Below are positions 55,706 through 64,000 of a stretch of DNA of 64,000 bases, one piece after another. The stretch is taken from positions 62,001 through 126,000 of the forward strand of contig NZ_JAGQFT020000003.1 of assembly GCF_018122625.2 (NCBI RefSeq), written 5' to 3'. The notes beneath the pieces were generated by a model that ran no database searches, had not been told where the DNA came from, and saw only the letters and a program-made list of their open reading frames with translations. Each line of letters starts with the position of its first letter. Position 1 is the first letter of the stretch. The DNA comes from Coralloluteibacterium stylophorae. GTDB lineage: Bacteria > Pseudomonadota > Gammaproteobacteria > Xanthomonadales > Xanthomonadaceae. The position numbers and the translations under genes were made by a program.

Positions 55706-55732
55706 AAAAGGCCCCGCATCGCGGGGCCTTTT
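55706..55732. terminator. Bidirectional terminator between the wall hydrolase and prpC
   Basis: AAAAGGCCCCGC - AT - GCGGGGCCTTTT: a perfect 12-bp dyad with T-runs on both strands. It lies between the convergent hydrolase and prpC stops. Confidence 0.92.
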
Positions 55733-55755
55733 CGCTGCCTTGCGTCGGAAGCCTC

Positions 55756-56913
55756 TCAGACCGTGCGCTCGGCGATCGGCACGAACTGACGGTCCTCGGG
55801 CCCGGTGTAGTTGGCGCTCGGGCGGATGATCTTGCCGTCGATCCGCTGCTCGATGATGTGCGCGCTCCAGCCGGCGGTGCGGGCGATGACGAACAGCGGC
55901 GTGAACATCGCCGTGGGCACACCCATCATGTGGTAGCTGACGGCACTGAACCAGTCGAGGTTGGGGAACATCTTCTTGATGTCCCACATCACCGACTCCA
56001 GCCGCTCGGCGATGTCGTACATCTTCATGCTGCCCTGCTCCTGCGAGAGCTCCTGCGCGACCTGCTTGATCACCTTGTTGCGCGGGTCGCTCACCGTGTA
56101 CACGGGGTGGCCGAAGCCGATGACCACTTCCTTGCGCTCCACGCGCGCGCGAATGTCGGCCTCCGCCTCGTCCGGCGTGTCGTAGCGCTTCTGCACCTCG
56201 AAGGCGACCTCGTTGGCGCCACCGTGCTTCGGGCCGCGCAGCGCGCCGATGCCGGCGGCGACGGCCGAGTACATGTCGCTGCCGGTACCGGCGACCACGC
56301 GCGAGGCGAAGGTCGAGGCGTTGAACTCGTGCTCGGCGTAGAGGATCAGGCTGGTGTGCATCGCCCGCACCCACGACTCGCGCGGCGCGCTGCCGTGCAG
56401 CAGGTGCAGGAAATGGCCGCCGATCGAGTCGTCGTCGGTGTCGATCTCGATGCGCACGCCGTTGTGGCTGTAGTGGTACCAGTACAGCAGCATCGAGCCC
56501 AGCGAGGCCATCAGCCTGTCGGCGATGTCGCGCGCGCCCGGATGGTTGTGGTCGTCCTTCTCCGGCGCGATGCAGCCCAGCACCGACACGCCCGTGCGCA
56601 TCACGTCCATCGGATGCGCCGAGGGCGGCAGCTGTTCGAGGGCGACGCGCACCGCCGCGGGCACGCCGCGCAGCGACTTCAGCTTGGCCTTGTAGCCGCG
56701 CAGCTCGGCCGCGGTCGGCAGCTTGCCGTGCACCAGCAGGTAGGCGATCTCCTCGAACTCGCTGGTGGTGGCGAGGTCGAGGATGTCGTAGCCGCGGTAG
56801 TGCAGGTCGTTGCCGCTGCGCCCGACGGTGCACAGCGCGGTATTGCCGGCGGCGGTGCCGCTGAGCGCGACCGACTTCTTCGGCTTGAAGGTCGGGTTCG
56901 GAGTCTCGGACAT
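55756..56913 (-). CDS. prpC: 2-methylcitrate synthase
   Basis: PrpC condenses propionyl-CoA with oxaloacetate to 2-methylcitrate. The 385-residue citrate-synthase-fold protein has the active-site His and Asp motifs [10 protein letters not shown] and [13 protein letters not shown], plus [12 protein letters not shown] and WSAHIIEQ. It resembles the short, PrpC-type rather than the longer GltA. It begins 64 bp after prpB, in the same direction, so it should be in the prpB-prpC transcript, possibly with prpE. A bidirectional terminator at 55706 closes the unit. Confidence 0.95.
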   Translation of the reverse strand: MSETPNPTFKPKKSVALSGTAAGNTALCTVGRSGNDLHYRGYDILDLATTSEFEEIAYLLVHGKLPTAAELRGYKAKLKSLRGVPAAVRVALEQLPPSAHPMDVMRTGVSVLGCIAPEKDDHNHPGARDIADRLMASLGSMLLYWYHYSHNGVRIEIDTDDDSIGGHFLHLLHGSAPRESWVRAMHTSLILYAEHEFNASTFASRVVAGTGSDMYSAVAAGIGALRGPKHGGANEVAFEVQKRYDTPDEAEADIRARVERKEVVIGFGHPVYTVSDPRNKVIKQVAQELSQEQGSMKMYDIAERLESVMWDIKKMFPNLDWFSAVSYHMMGVPTAMFTPLFVIARTAGWSAHIIEQRIDGKIIRPSANYTGPEDRQFVPIAERTV

Positions 56914-56977
56914 GGACTGTCTCCTGGAATGATGCGGGGCGGCCGCGGCGCGTCGGCCGCGGCGTCATGGCGGCGAC

Positions 56978-57868
56978 TCAGCCGTGCTTCTTCGCGTAGA
57001 GCGCGTCGAGATGCTGCTCGAAGGCGTGGTAGCCGATGCGCTCGTACAGCTCCTCGCGCGTCTGCATCCGGTCGACGACGTTCTTCTGGTGGCCATCGCG
57101 GCGGATGGCGGTGTAGACGTCCTCGGCGGCCTTGTTCATCGCGCGGAACGCCGACAGCGGGTACAGCTGGATGCCGACGCCGACCGAAGCCAGCTCGTCG
57201 CGGGTGAACAGCGGGGTCTTGCCGAACTCGGTGATGTTGGCCAGCACCGGCACATCGAGCGCGTCGACGAAGCGCCTGTAGGTCTCGAGGTCGTAGGCGG
57301 CCTCGGCGAAGATGCCGTCGGCGCCGGCCTCCACGCACTTCTGCGCGCGCTCGAGCGCGGCGTCCACGCCGTCGACCGCGATGGCGTCGGTGCGGGCGAT
57401 GACGAAGAAGTCCGGATCGGTGCGCGCATCGACCGCGGCCCTGACCCGGTCCACCATCTCGTCCGCGCTCACGATCTCCTTGCCGGGACGATGGCCGCAG
57501 CGCTTGGCGCCGACCTGGTCCTCGATGTGGCAGGCGCCGGCGCCGGCCTTGATCAGCGACTTGATCGTGCGCGCGATGTTGAACGCGCTCGGGCCGAAGC
57601 CGGTGTCGACGTCGACCAGCAGCGGCAGGTCGCAGACATCGGTGATGCGGCGGACGTCGATCAGCACGTCCTCCATCGTGTTGATGCCGAGGTCGGGCAG
57701 CCCGAGCGAACCGGCGGCGACGCCGCCCCCGGACAGGTAGATCGCCCGGTAGCCGGCGCGCCTGGCCAGCAGGGCGTGGTTGGCGTTGATCGCGCCGATG
57801 ACCTGCAGCGGCGATTCTTCTTGCAGCGCGGCGCGGAAACGCGCGCCGGCGGAGAGCGTCTGGCTCAT
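56978..57868 (-). CDS. prpB: 2-methylisocitrate lyase
   Basis: PrpB cleaves 2-methylisocitrate to succinate and pyruvate, the last step of the methylcitrate cycle. The 296-residue protein is an isocitrate-lyase-superfamily enzyme. Signatures are [29 protein letters not shown] (metal Asp), [18 protein letters not shown] with the catalytic Cys in KRCGH, and VIARTDA. ATG 57868 has a GGAGG ribosome-binding site. It lies between prpE (107 bp) and prpC (64 bp). No PrpR-type regulator is in view. Confidence 0.95.
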   Translation of the reverse strand: MSQTLSAGARFRAALQEESPLQVIGAINANHALLARRAGYRAIYLSGGGVAAGSLGLPDLGINTMEDVLIDVRRITDVCDLPLLVDVDTGFGPSAFNIARTIKSLIKAGAGACHIEDQVGAKRCGHRPGKEIVSADEMVDRVRAAVDARTDPDFFVIARTDAIAVDGVDAALERAQKCVEAGADGIFAEAAYDLETYRRFVDALDVPVLANITEFGKTPLFTRDELASVGVGIQLYPLSAFRAMNKAAEDVYTAIRRDGHQKNVVDRMQTREELYERIGYHAFEQHLDALYAKKHG

Positions 57869-57974
57869 GCCACCTCCGTGATGGAAAGCCCGCCATTCTA
57901 GCCGCGCGGCGGGAACGTCCCATCTTGCGCCGCAGCGCGTTACGCGGCGGCGAAGCGCGACGGGAGCGACGGCG

Positions 57975-59888
57975 TCAGCCGCCGTAGTCCGGTCCGCGCG
58001 CGAGCGCGCGCTTGATCTCCTCCAGCGCATTCGGATCGTCCAGGGTCGACAGGTCGCCCGGATCACGATGCTCGCTGATCGCCGCCAGCGAACGCCGCAG
58101 CAGCTTGCCGGAGCGGGTCTTCGGCAGCGCGTCGACGATGTAGATGCGGGCCGGTCGCGCGACCGCACCGAGCTGCGCGGTGACGCGCTCGGCCATGCCG
58201 CGGGCGGCGGCGTCGCGCGCGGCCTCGTCGCCCGCCGCGCGCAGCGTCGCGAACACCACCGGCACCTGGCCCTTGAGTTCGTCGGTGGTGCCGACCACGG
58301 CCGCCTCGGCGACGGCCGCATGGCCGGAGACGATCTCCTCGATCTCGCGCGTGCCCAGGCGATGCCCGGCGACGTTGATGACGTCGTCGGTGCGGCCGAG
58401 GATGTAGGTGTAGCCGTCGCCATCGCGCACCGCCCAGTCCAGCGAGCTGTAGAGCAGCTCCTTGAAGTGGCTGAAGTAGCTGGAGAGGAAACGCTTGTCG
58501 TCGTTCCACACCGTCGACAGGCAGCCCGGCGGCAGCGGCGGCTGGATCACCAGCACGCCCTTCTCGTTGGGTCCGGCGTCGCGGCCGGTCGCCTCGTCGA
58601 TGACGCGCAGGTTGAAGCCGAGGTTGGGCAGGCCCGGCGATCCGAACTTCGCCGGCTTGAGGTCCAGGCCCGGCAGCAGGCACAGCACCGGCCAGCCGGT
58701 CTCGGTCTGCCAGTAGTTGTCGATCACCGGCTTGCCGAGGCCGTCGTTGATCCAGCGCGCGGTCGGCTCGTCGAGCGGCTCGCCGGCCAGGAACAGCCAG
58801 CGCAGCGCCGACAGGTCGTACTTCCGGAGCCACGCGGCGTCGTGCTTCTTCAGCACGCGGATGCCGGTCGGCGAGGAGAACATGGTGCGCACGCGGTACT
58901 TCGCGCACAGCGACCACCAGATGCCGGCATCGGGGCTCGTCGGCAGCCCCTCGTAGAGCAGCGAGGTCGCACCGACGATCAGCGGGCCGTAGACGTTGTA
59001 GCTGTGTCCGACCGCCCAGCCGACGTCGGACGTCGAGAACATCACCTGCCCGGGCCCCACGTCGTACACCGTGCGCATCGACAGCGCCATCGCGACCGCG
59101 TGCCCGCCGACGTCGCGCTGCACGCCCTTGGGTCGGCCGGTGGTGCCGGAGGTATAGAGCAGGTAGCTCGGTGCATTCGATTCCAGCCAGGCGACCGGCA
59201 CCTCGGCATCGGCATGGCGCGCGACGAGTTCCGCGTAGTCGAGGTCGCGCCCCGCCACCCGCTCCAGCCCGGGATCCAGGCCGCGGTCGACGATCAGCAC
59301 CTTCGGCGGCGCGTGCGCGGCCTCGGCGAGCGCCGCGTCGACCAGCGGCTTGTAGCGCACCAGCTTGCCGCCGCGCATGCCGGCGTCGGCGCAGATCAGG
59401 AGCTTGGGCCGGGCATCGTCGATGCGCAGCGCCAGGTTGTGCGCGGCGAAGCCGCCGAAGACGACGGAATGGATCGCACCGATCCGCGCGCAGGCGAGCA
59501 TCGCCACCACCGCCTCGGCGATGTTGGGCATGTAGATCACCACCCGGTCGCCGACGCCGACATCCAGCGACTGCAGGACCGCCGCGGCGGCGGAGACCTC
59601 GCGGTGCAGCTGCCGGTAGGTCAGCTCGCGGGTCAGGTCGGTCTCGGTCGAGACCGCCACGAGCGCGAGCTGGTCGCCGCGCGCCTCCAGGTGCCGGTCG
59701 ACCGCGTTGTGGCAGAGGTTGGTGGTGCCGCCGACGAACCAGCGCCGGAACGGCGGGTGCGAGTCGTCGAGGATCCGCTCCGGCGCCCGCTGCCAGTCGA
59801 TCGCCTTCGCCTGCTCGGCCCAGAACGCCTCCGGCTGTTCGATCGACCAGCGGTAAACCTCCTCGTAGCTGCTGCCGTGCTGGCTCAT
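57975..59888 (-). CDS. prpE: Propionate-CoA ligase
   Basis: PrpE activates propionate to propionyl-CoA. The 637-residue AMP-forming enzyme is of the PrpE rather than the Acs type: [20 protein letters not shown] at the start, [53 protein letters not shown], and a C-terminal [13 protein letters not shown] with the acetylation-site Lys. These match E. coli PrpE closely. ATG 59888 (MSQHG) has AGGG 8 bp upstream. An 18-bp palindrome lies 58 bp upstream of the start. It probably leads the prpE-prpB-prpC unit. Confidence 0.95.
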   Translation of the reverse strand: MSQHGSSYEEVYRWSIEQPEAFWAEQAKAIDWQRAPERILDDSHPPFRRWFVGGTTNLCHNAVDRHLEARGDQLALVAVSTETDLTRELTYRQLHREVSAAAAVLQSLDVGVGDRVVIYMPNIAEAVVAMLACARIGAIHSVVFGGFAAHNLALRIDDARPKLLICADAGMRGGKLVRYKPLVDAALAEAAHAPPKVLIVDRGLDPGLERVAGRDLDYAELVARHADAEVPVAWLESNAPSYLLYTSGTTGRPKGVQRDVGGHAVAMALSMRTVYDVGPGQVMFSTSDVGWAVGHSYNVYGPLIVGATSLLYEGLPTSPDAGIWWSLCAKYRVRTMFSSPTGIRVLKKHDAAWLRKYDLSALRWLFLAGEPLDEPTARWINDGLGKPVIDNYWQTETGWPVLCLLPGLDLKPAKFGSPGLPNLGFNLRVIDEATGRDAGPNEKGVLVIQPPLPPGCLSTVWNDDKRFLSSYFSHFKELLYSSLDWAVRDGDGYTYILGRTDDVINVAGHRLGTREIEEIVSGHAAVAEAAVVGTTDELKGQVPVVFATLRAAGDEAARDAAARGMAERVTAQLGAVARPARIYIVDALPKTRSGKLLRRSLAAISEHRDPGDLSTLDDPNALEEIKRALARGPDYGG

Positions 59889-59945
59889 GCGCAACGCCCT
59901 GCTCCTGCGATGCGCCTAGGCTAGGACGCCGCGCCGGCGAAGGAT

Positions 59946-59963
59946 TTTCGACCTTGGTCGAAA
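59946..59963. promoter_or_regulatory. Perfect 18-bp palindrome upstream of prpE
   Basis: TTTCGACC TT GGTCGAAA, a perfect 8-bp dyad with a 2-base centre, 58 bp upstream of the prpE start. Its place and symmetry fit an operator. I cannot name the regulator; the motif matches no consensus I recall. Confidence 0.6.
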
Positions 59964-60023
59964 CGCGCACGCGAGGTGAAGCCGGCGCGACCGCCGGCGT
60001 CCAGCACCGTCCCCGACCGTGCA

Positions 60024-60052
60024 CGAAAAAGGGCGGCCGAGGCCGCCCTTCC
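60024..60052 (-). terminator. Rho-independent terminator of mdh
   Basis: On the minus strand, stem GGGCGGCC / GGCCGCCC is followed by TTTTT. It lies 24 bp past the mdh stop. Confidence 0.88.
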
Positions 60053-60075
60053 ACGTACGCAGGCGTTGCCGCCGT

Positions 60076-61062
60076 TCAGCCCAGCAGATGCGCCACGCCG
60101 CTGCGCTCTTCCTCGAGCTCGGCCAGGGTCTTGTCCATCATCTGGCGGCTGTAGTCGTCGATCTCGACGTCCTTGACCACCGTGTACTCGCCGTTCTGCG
60201 TGGTCACCGGCACGCCGCAGATCACGCCTTCCGGCACGCCGTAGCTGCCGTCGGAGGGCACGCCCATGGTGACCCACTTGCCGTTCGAGCCGAGCGCCCA
60301 GTCGCGGATGTGGTCGATCGCGGCGTTCGCGGCGGAGGCCGCCGACGAGAGGCCACGCGCCTCGATGATCGCGGCGCCGCGCTTGCCCACCTTCGGGATG
60401 AAGGTCTCGCGGTTCCAGCTCTCGTCGTTGACCAGGTCCTTGAGCTTCTTGCCGCCGGCGGTGGCGAAGCGGTAGTCGGGATACATCGTCGGGCTGTGGT
60501 TGCCCCACACGACCAGGCCCTCGATGTCGCCGACCGCCACGCCGGCCTTCTCGGCGAGCTGGCTGAGCGCGCGGTTGTGGTCGAGGCGCAGCATCGCGGT
60601 GAAGTTCTTCGACGGCAGGTCCGGCGCCGACTTCATCGCGATGTAGGCGTTGGTGTTGGCCGGATTGCCGACCACCAGCACCTTGACCTCGCGCGAGGCG
60701 ACCTTGTTCAGCGCCGCGCCCTGCGCGGTGAAGATCTTGGCGTTCTCCAGCAGCAGGTCCTTGCGCTCCATGCCCGGGCCGCGCGGACGCGCGCCGACCA
60801 GCAGCGCGATGTCGGCGTCCTTGAACGCGACCTCGGCATCGTCGGTGCCGACGACGCCGGCCAGCAGCGGGAACGCGCAGTCCTCCAGCTCCATGATCAC
60901 GCCCTTCAGCGCGGCCTGGGCCTTCTCCATCGGCAGCTCGAGCAGCTGCAGGATGACCGGCTGGTCCTTGCCCAGCATCTCGCCGGAGGCGATCCGGAAC
61001 AGCAGCGAATAGCCGATCTGGCCGGCAGCGCCGGTCACGGCAACACGAACGGGGGTCTTCAT
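60076..61062 (-). CDS. mdh: Malate dehydrogenase
   Basis: A 328-residue NAD-dependent malate dehydrogenase of the TCA cycle, of the beta/gammaproteobacterial group with [19 protein letters not shown] at the start. Other motifs: [14 protein letters not shown] (catalytic Arg loop), [24 protein letters not shown] and [14 protein letters not shown] (catalytic His). Length is normal. It lies 22 bp after the glutaredoxin-like gene, in the same direction, and shares a unit with the aminotransferase upstream. Ends at the terminator at 60024. Confidence 0.97.
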   Translation of the reverse strand: MKTPVRVAVTGAAGQIGYSLLFRIASGEMLGKDQPVILQLLELPMEKAQAALKGVIMELEDCAFPLLAGVVGTDDAEVAFKDADIALLVGARPRGPGMERKDLLLENAKIFTAQGAALNKVASREVKVLVVGNPANTNAYIAMKSAPDLPSKNFTAMLRLDHNRALSQLAEKAGVAVGDIEGLVVWGNHSPTMYPDYRFATAGGKKLKDLVNDESWNRETFIPKVGKRGAAIIEARGLSSAASAANAAIDHIRDWALGSNGKWVTMGVPSDGSYGVPEGVICGVPVTTQNGEYTVVKDVEIDDYSRQMMDKTLAELEEERSGVAHLLG

Positions 61063-61084
61063 GTGGGGGTCCTCGTCTGGCGGA

Positions 61085-61462
61085 TCAGTAGATGTCGTAG
61101 CCGAGCGGCGCGAGCCGTGGCCCGAGCTGGTCGGGGCGGTAACCCTGGACCACGTCGCGGCCGATCACCGTGATCGGCACGCCGCGCAGTCCCAGCGCGC
61201 GGGCCGCGTTGCGCCCCGCCGCGGTGTCGTAGTCGAGCAGCCGGTAGCGCACGCCGCCACGCTCGAAGTCCTGCACCTGGCGCTGGCAGAAGCCGCACCA
61301 GTCGGCGGCGATCAGCACGATCTCGTCGTCGTGCAGGCCGACGCGGGGATCGTCCGCGTCCAGGCCTGCGGCGTCCTCGACGTGCGCGGACGCGGCGCCG
61401 CAGCCGCCCCAGGCGAGCGCGGCGGCGACGAGGGCGGCGGCGAGGATGCGCAGGATCGGCAT
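61085..61462 (-). CDS. Exported glutaredoxin-like protein
   Basis: A 125-residue protein with a signal segment ([23 protein letters not shown], about 4-25, with a possible lipobox-like GGC). The thioredoxin-fold part has [14 protein letters not shown], whose CGFC active site lies near residue 55, then [18 protein letters not shown], with the cis-Pro in GVPIT. It resembles glutaredoxin-family proteins with a CxxC pair and should act on periplasmic thiols. Neighbours are the aminotransferase (stop 5 bp upstream) and mdh (22 bp downstream). The target is unknown. Confidence 0.85.
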   Translation of the reverse strand: MPILRILAAALVAAALAWGGCGAASAHVEDAAGLDADDPRVGLHDDEIVLIAADWCGFCQRQVQDFERGGVRYRLLDYDTAAGRNAARALGLRGVPITVIGRDVVQGYRPDQLGPRLAPLGYDIY

Positions 61463-61467
61463 CGGCG

Positions 61468-62667
61468 TCAGGTCAGCTCCGCGAAGAACTCGCGGATGCG
61501 CTCCATGCCCGGCGCCAGCTGCGCCGTCGGGCAGGTGTAGCTGATGCGCAGCGCGCGCGGCTCGCCGAAGGCGGAACCGGGGACGCAGGCCACGCCCTTG
61601 GCCTCGAGCAGCGCGTTGCAGAAGTCGATGTCGTTCTCGATCCGCATCGCGCCGTGGGACTTGCCGAAGGCGCAGGAGATGTCCGGGAAGACGTAGAACG
61701 CGCCCTGCGGCCGCGGACACACGACGCCCGGGATCGATTCCAGCACCGCCATCACCTGGTCGCGCTTGTCCTGGAACTCGACGCACTTGGCGTTGGGCAC
61801 GTCCTGCGGCCCGCTGAGCGCGGCCACGGCGGCCGCGTTGACGATCTCCGGCACGCTGGTGATGGCGTTGGAATTCAACGTCACCACCGCCTTGATCACC
61901 TCGGCCGGACCGAGCAGGAAGCCGACGCGCCAGCCCGGCATGCCGTAGGTCTTGGACAGCGAGTCGGCGAAGACCACCCGCTCGCGGAGCTCGGGGCGCG
62001 CGTGCACGAAGTTGTGGTAGCCGAGGCCGTCGAAGACCATGCGGTTGTAGATGTCGTCGGTGATCACCCAGGTGTCCGGGTACTTCACCAGCACGTCGGC
62101 GAGCGCCTCGATCTCCTCGCGCGAATAGACCATGCCGGTCGGATTCGACGGGTTGTTGAACAGGAACACGCGCGGCTTGGACTGCAGCGCGGCGTCGAGC
62201 TGGGCCGGGGTGAGCTTGTAGTCCTGCTCGGGCGGACACGGCAGGGTCGTGACCTTGGCGCCGACGATGTCGGCGATGTCGAGGTAGCTGGTCCAGTAGG
62301 GCGTCGGAAAGACGATCTCGTCGCCCTCGTCCAGCAGCGCCTCCGCCAGGCTGTAGAGCGAGTGCTTGGCACCGACGTTGACCACCACGTTCTCGCGGCC
62401 GTAGCCGGTGAGGCCGAGCGGCTCGACGTGCCTGAGGAAGGCATCGAGCACCGCCGGATCGCCGCGGTTGCTGCCGTACTGGCCGGAATCGGTCGCCAGC
62501 GCCTCGCGCACCGCGGCGTAGACGTGGTCGCCGGGCAGGAAGTTCGGCACGCCGATCGAGAAGCTGATGATGTCGCGGCCTTCGGCTTTGAGCTGCTTCG
62601 CCTTTTCGGCAACCATCATGATCGCGCTGGGCTTGGCGCGACCCATACGCTGGGCGAGCTGCGGCAT
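61468..62667 (-). CDS. Pyridoxal-phosphate aminotransferase, aspartate aminotransferase type
   Basis: A 399-residue class I aminotransferase. Signatures: FSIGVPNFLPGDH, VNVGAKHSLYSL, NPSNPTGMVYSREEIEAL, DDIYNRMVFDG, the cofactor lysine in SLSKTYGMPGWRVGF and LRISYTCPTAQL. The PLP-binding NPxNPTG is standard. It resembles the I-gamma aspartate aminotransferases annotated in Xanthomonas, which convert aspartate and 2-oxoglutarate to oxaloacetate and glutamate. ATG 62667 has GAGG upstream. It is the first gene of a unit with the glutaredoxin-like gene and mdh, linking aspartate to malate. Confidence 0.9.
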   Translation of the reverse strand: MPQLAQRMGRAKPSAIMMVAEKAKQLKAEGRDIISFSIGVPNFLPGDHVYAAVREALATDSGQYGSNRGDPAVLDAFLRHVEPLGLTGYGRENVVVNVGAKHSLYSLAEALLDEGDEIVFPTPYWTSYLDIADIVGAKVTTLPCPPEQDYKLTPAQLDAALQSKPRVFLFNNPSNPTGMVYSREEIEALADVLVKYPDTWVITDDIYNRMVFDGLGYHNFVHARPELRERVVFADSLSKTYGMPGWRVGFLLGPAEVIKAVVTLNSNAITSVPEIVNAAAVAALSGPQDVPNAKCVEFQDKRDQVMAVLESIPGVVCPRPQGAFYVFPDISCAFGKSHGAMRIENDIDFCNALLEAKGVACVPGSAFGEPRALRISYTCPTAQLAPGMERIREFFAELT

Positions 62668-62762
62668 CGAAGACCTCGTGCGGCTGAAGGGAAGAACGCG
62701 GCGAAAAGCCGCGGAATGGTAGCACGCGCCGTGCGCCACCTCCGGGGGGCACGGCTGCTGGC

Positions 62763-62791
62763 GCAGTCCCGGAGCCAGGCGCCGGGACTGC
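62763..62791 (-). terminator. Hairpin after the cyclophilin gene
   Basis: Perfect 10-bp dyad GCAGTCCCGG (62763-62772) / CCGGGACTGC (62782-62791) with a 9-base loop, 10 bp past the cyclophilin stop on the minus strand. There is no T-run, so termination may be incomplete. Confidence 0.5.
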
Positions 62792-62801
62792 ACCGACGCG
62801 A

Positions 62802-63308
62802 TCAGGCGTCGAGCGTCTTGTTCCAGTCGGCGACGCGGTCGGCCTTGGCGGCGAGCACGGCGTCGGCATCGCCCTCGATCGTGACCTTGTCGATCAGGTC
62901 GTCGCCCCTGATCGCGTCGACGACCTTCTGGTCGGACGCGTCGATCACCTTGCCGAACACGGTGTGCTTGCCGTCCAGCCACGGCGTGGCCACGTGGGTG
63001 ATGAAGAACTGGCTGCCGTTGGTGTTGGGGCCGGCGTTGGCCATCGACAGCACGCCGCTGCCGTCGTGCTTCAGGCCGTTGTTGGCCTCGTCCTCGAAGC
63101 GGTAGCCGGGACCGCCGCGGCCCGAGCCCTCCGGGCAGCCGCCCTGGATCATGAAGTCGGGGATGACGCGGTGGAACTTCAGGCCGTCGTAGAAGCCGCG
63201 GCGCACGAGATTGACGAAGTTGGCGACGGTCAGCGGCGCCTGCTCCGGAAAGAGGCGGACGCGGATGGGGCCGCGCTCGGTGGCGAAGGTGGCGATCAGG
63301 TCGGTCAT
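62802..63308 (-). CDS. Cytoplasmic cyclophilin-type peptidyl-prolyl isomerase
   Basis: A 168-residue PPIase without signal peptide. Cyclophilin motifs: [13 protein letters not shown] (catalytic Arg), [29 protein letters not shown] and HTVFGKVID. It should speed proline isomerisation during folding in the cytoplasm, as PpiB does. The exported paralogue is at 32771. Start ATG 63308, divergent from typA, with a consensus -10 for typA in the shared 198-bp region. Confidence 0.94.
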   Translation of the reverse strand: MTDLIATFATERGPIRVRLFPEQAPLTVANFVNLVRRGFYDGLKFHRVIPDFMIQGGCPEGSGRGGPGYRFEDEANNGLKHDGSGVLSMANAGPNTNGSQFFITHVATPWLDGKHTVFGKVIDASDQKVVDAIRGDDLIDKVTIEGDADAVLAAKADRVADWNKTLDA

Positions 63309-63437
63309 GGGTGGTCTCGCGATGGATGGGGTGTGGGTCGGGGGCACATGGGGACGATCGGCGGGGCTCACAACGTCCGCCCGGCGCGCCGGCCGTCGCC
63401 GCCACGCCACTGCCGCGCCCCGCGGCCGTATTTCCTT

Positions 63438-63443
63438 TATAAT
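63438..63443 (+). promoter_or_regulatory. TATAAT -10 element of typA
   Basis: A perfect TATAAT in TTTATAATTCTG, 69 bp upstream of the typA start codon, in an AT-rich patch. The region 17 bp upstream has no good -35 match. Confidence 0.65.
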
Positions 63444-63506
63444 TCTGCGGTTCCCTTCCCAGTCCGCGCGCCGCATCAAGCCCGGTGCGCCTTGAGCATG
63501 GCCGTC

Positions 63507-64000
<494 letters not shown>

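Overview
The window is a stretch of chromosome from a very GC-rich gammaproteobacterium. The gene content points to the Lysobacteraceae/Xanthomonadaceae (Lysobacter, Luteimonas, Pseudoxanthomonas or a relative). The indicators are several S46 dipeptidyl-peptidases, a periplasmic nucleotide pyrophosphatase of the Xanthomonas type, a bTHX ribosomal protein with a Lys/Ala tail, G-rich GGGAATC heptad repeats, and REP-like palindromes of the 'GGAGCGGCTTCAGCC' kind. The genus is an inference. I see no rRNA, tRNA, CRISPR array, prophage or insertion sequence. Coding density is high and almost all genes look chromosomal and housekeeping-like.

Layout, left to right. 1-6.6 kb: a partial MAPEG protein, then a minus-strand cyclic-di-GMP neighbourhood (membrane GGDEF cyclase, EAL phosphodiesterase, HD-GYP protein without its HD histidine) with a DEAD-box RNA helicase in the middle. 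6.9-13.6 kb: plus-strand genes for a drug/metabolite transporter, a DUF72 protein, a PBP4-type lipoprotein, a von Willebrand lipoprotein, a small lipoprotein and an N-formylglutamate amidohydrolase. 13.6-17.4 kb: UspA and SulP transporter pair, then a cystathionine beta-lyase. 17.4-17.7 kb: two inverted blocks of G-rich heptad repeats. 17.7-26.3 kb: small conserved genes (YaiI-like, S4-domain, GIY-YIG, EEP nuclease), four exported proteins of unknown role, a nucleotide pyrophosphatase and hutI. 26.3-31.1 kb: bTHX and a zinc module (MerC-like protein, ZnuD-like TonB receptor with histidine-rich loops, Zur, and a zinc hydrolase). 31.2-34.2 kb: gltX, a periplasmic cyclophilin and lpxH. 34.3-39.6 kb: the folC-dedD-cvpA-purF operon plus a ferritin-like DUF455 gene. 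39.7-46.3 kb: three tandem S46 dipeptidyl-peptidases. 46.5-50.3 kb: tdh and kbl for threonine breakdown, separated by an unknown exported protein. 50.3-53.2 kb: an HNH nuclease gene broken by one stop codon, a pseudouridine synthase, a small exported protein and OmpA. 53.4-59.9 kb: the methylcitrate pathway (prpE, prpB, prpC, prpD), with a cell-wall hydrolase inserted on the opposite strand. 60-63.3 kb: mdh, a glutaredoxin-like protein, an aspartate aminotransferase and a cyclophilin. 63.5 kb to the end: the start of typA.

Functionally the region fits a proteolytic, amino-acid-consuming bacterium. The S46 peptidases release dipeptides in the periplasm, Tdh/Kbl turn threonine into glycine and acetyl-CoA, hutI serves histidine breakdown, and PrpEBCD removes propionyl-CoA from amino-acid and odd-chain fatty-acid catabolism. 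The most unusual points are the S46 trio with three different residues (Met, Ser, Gly) at the specificity position, the zinc module with candidate Zur boxes, the interrupted prp cluster with an orphan terminator, and the nonsense-mutated HNH gene.
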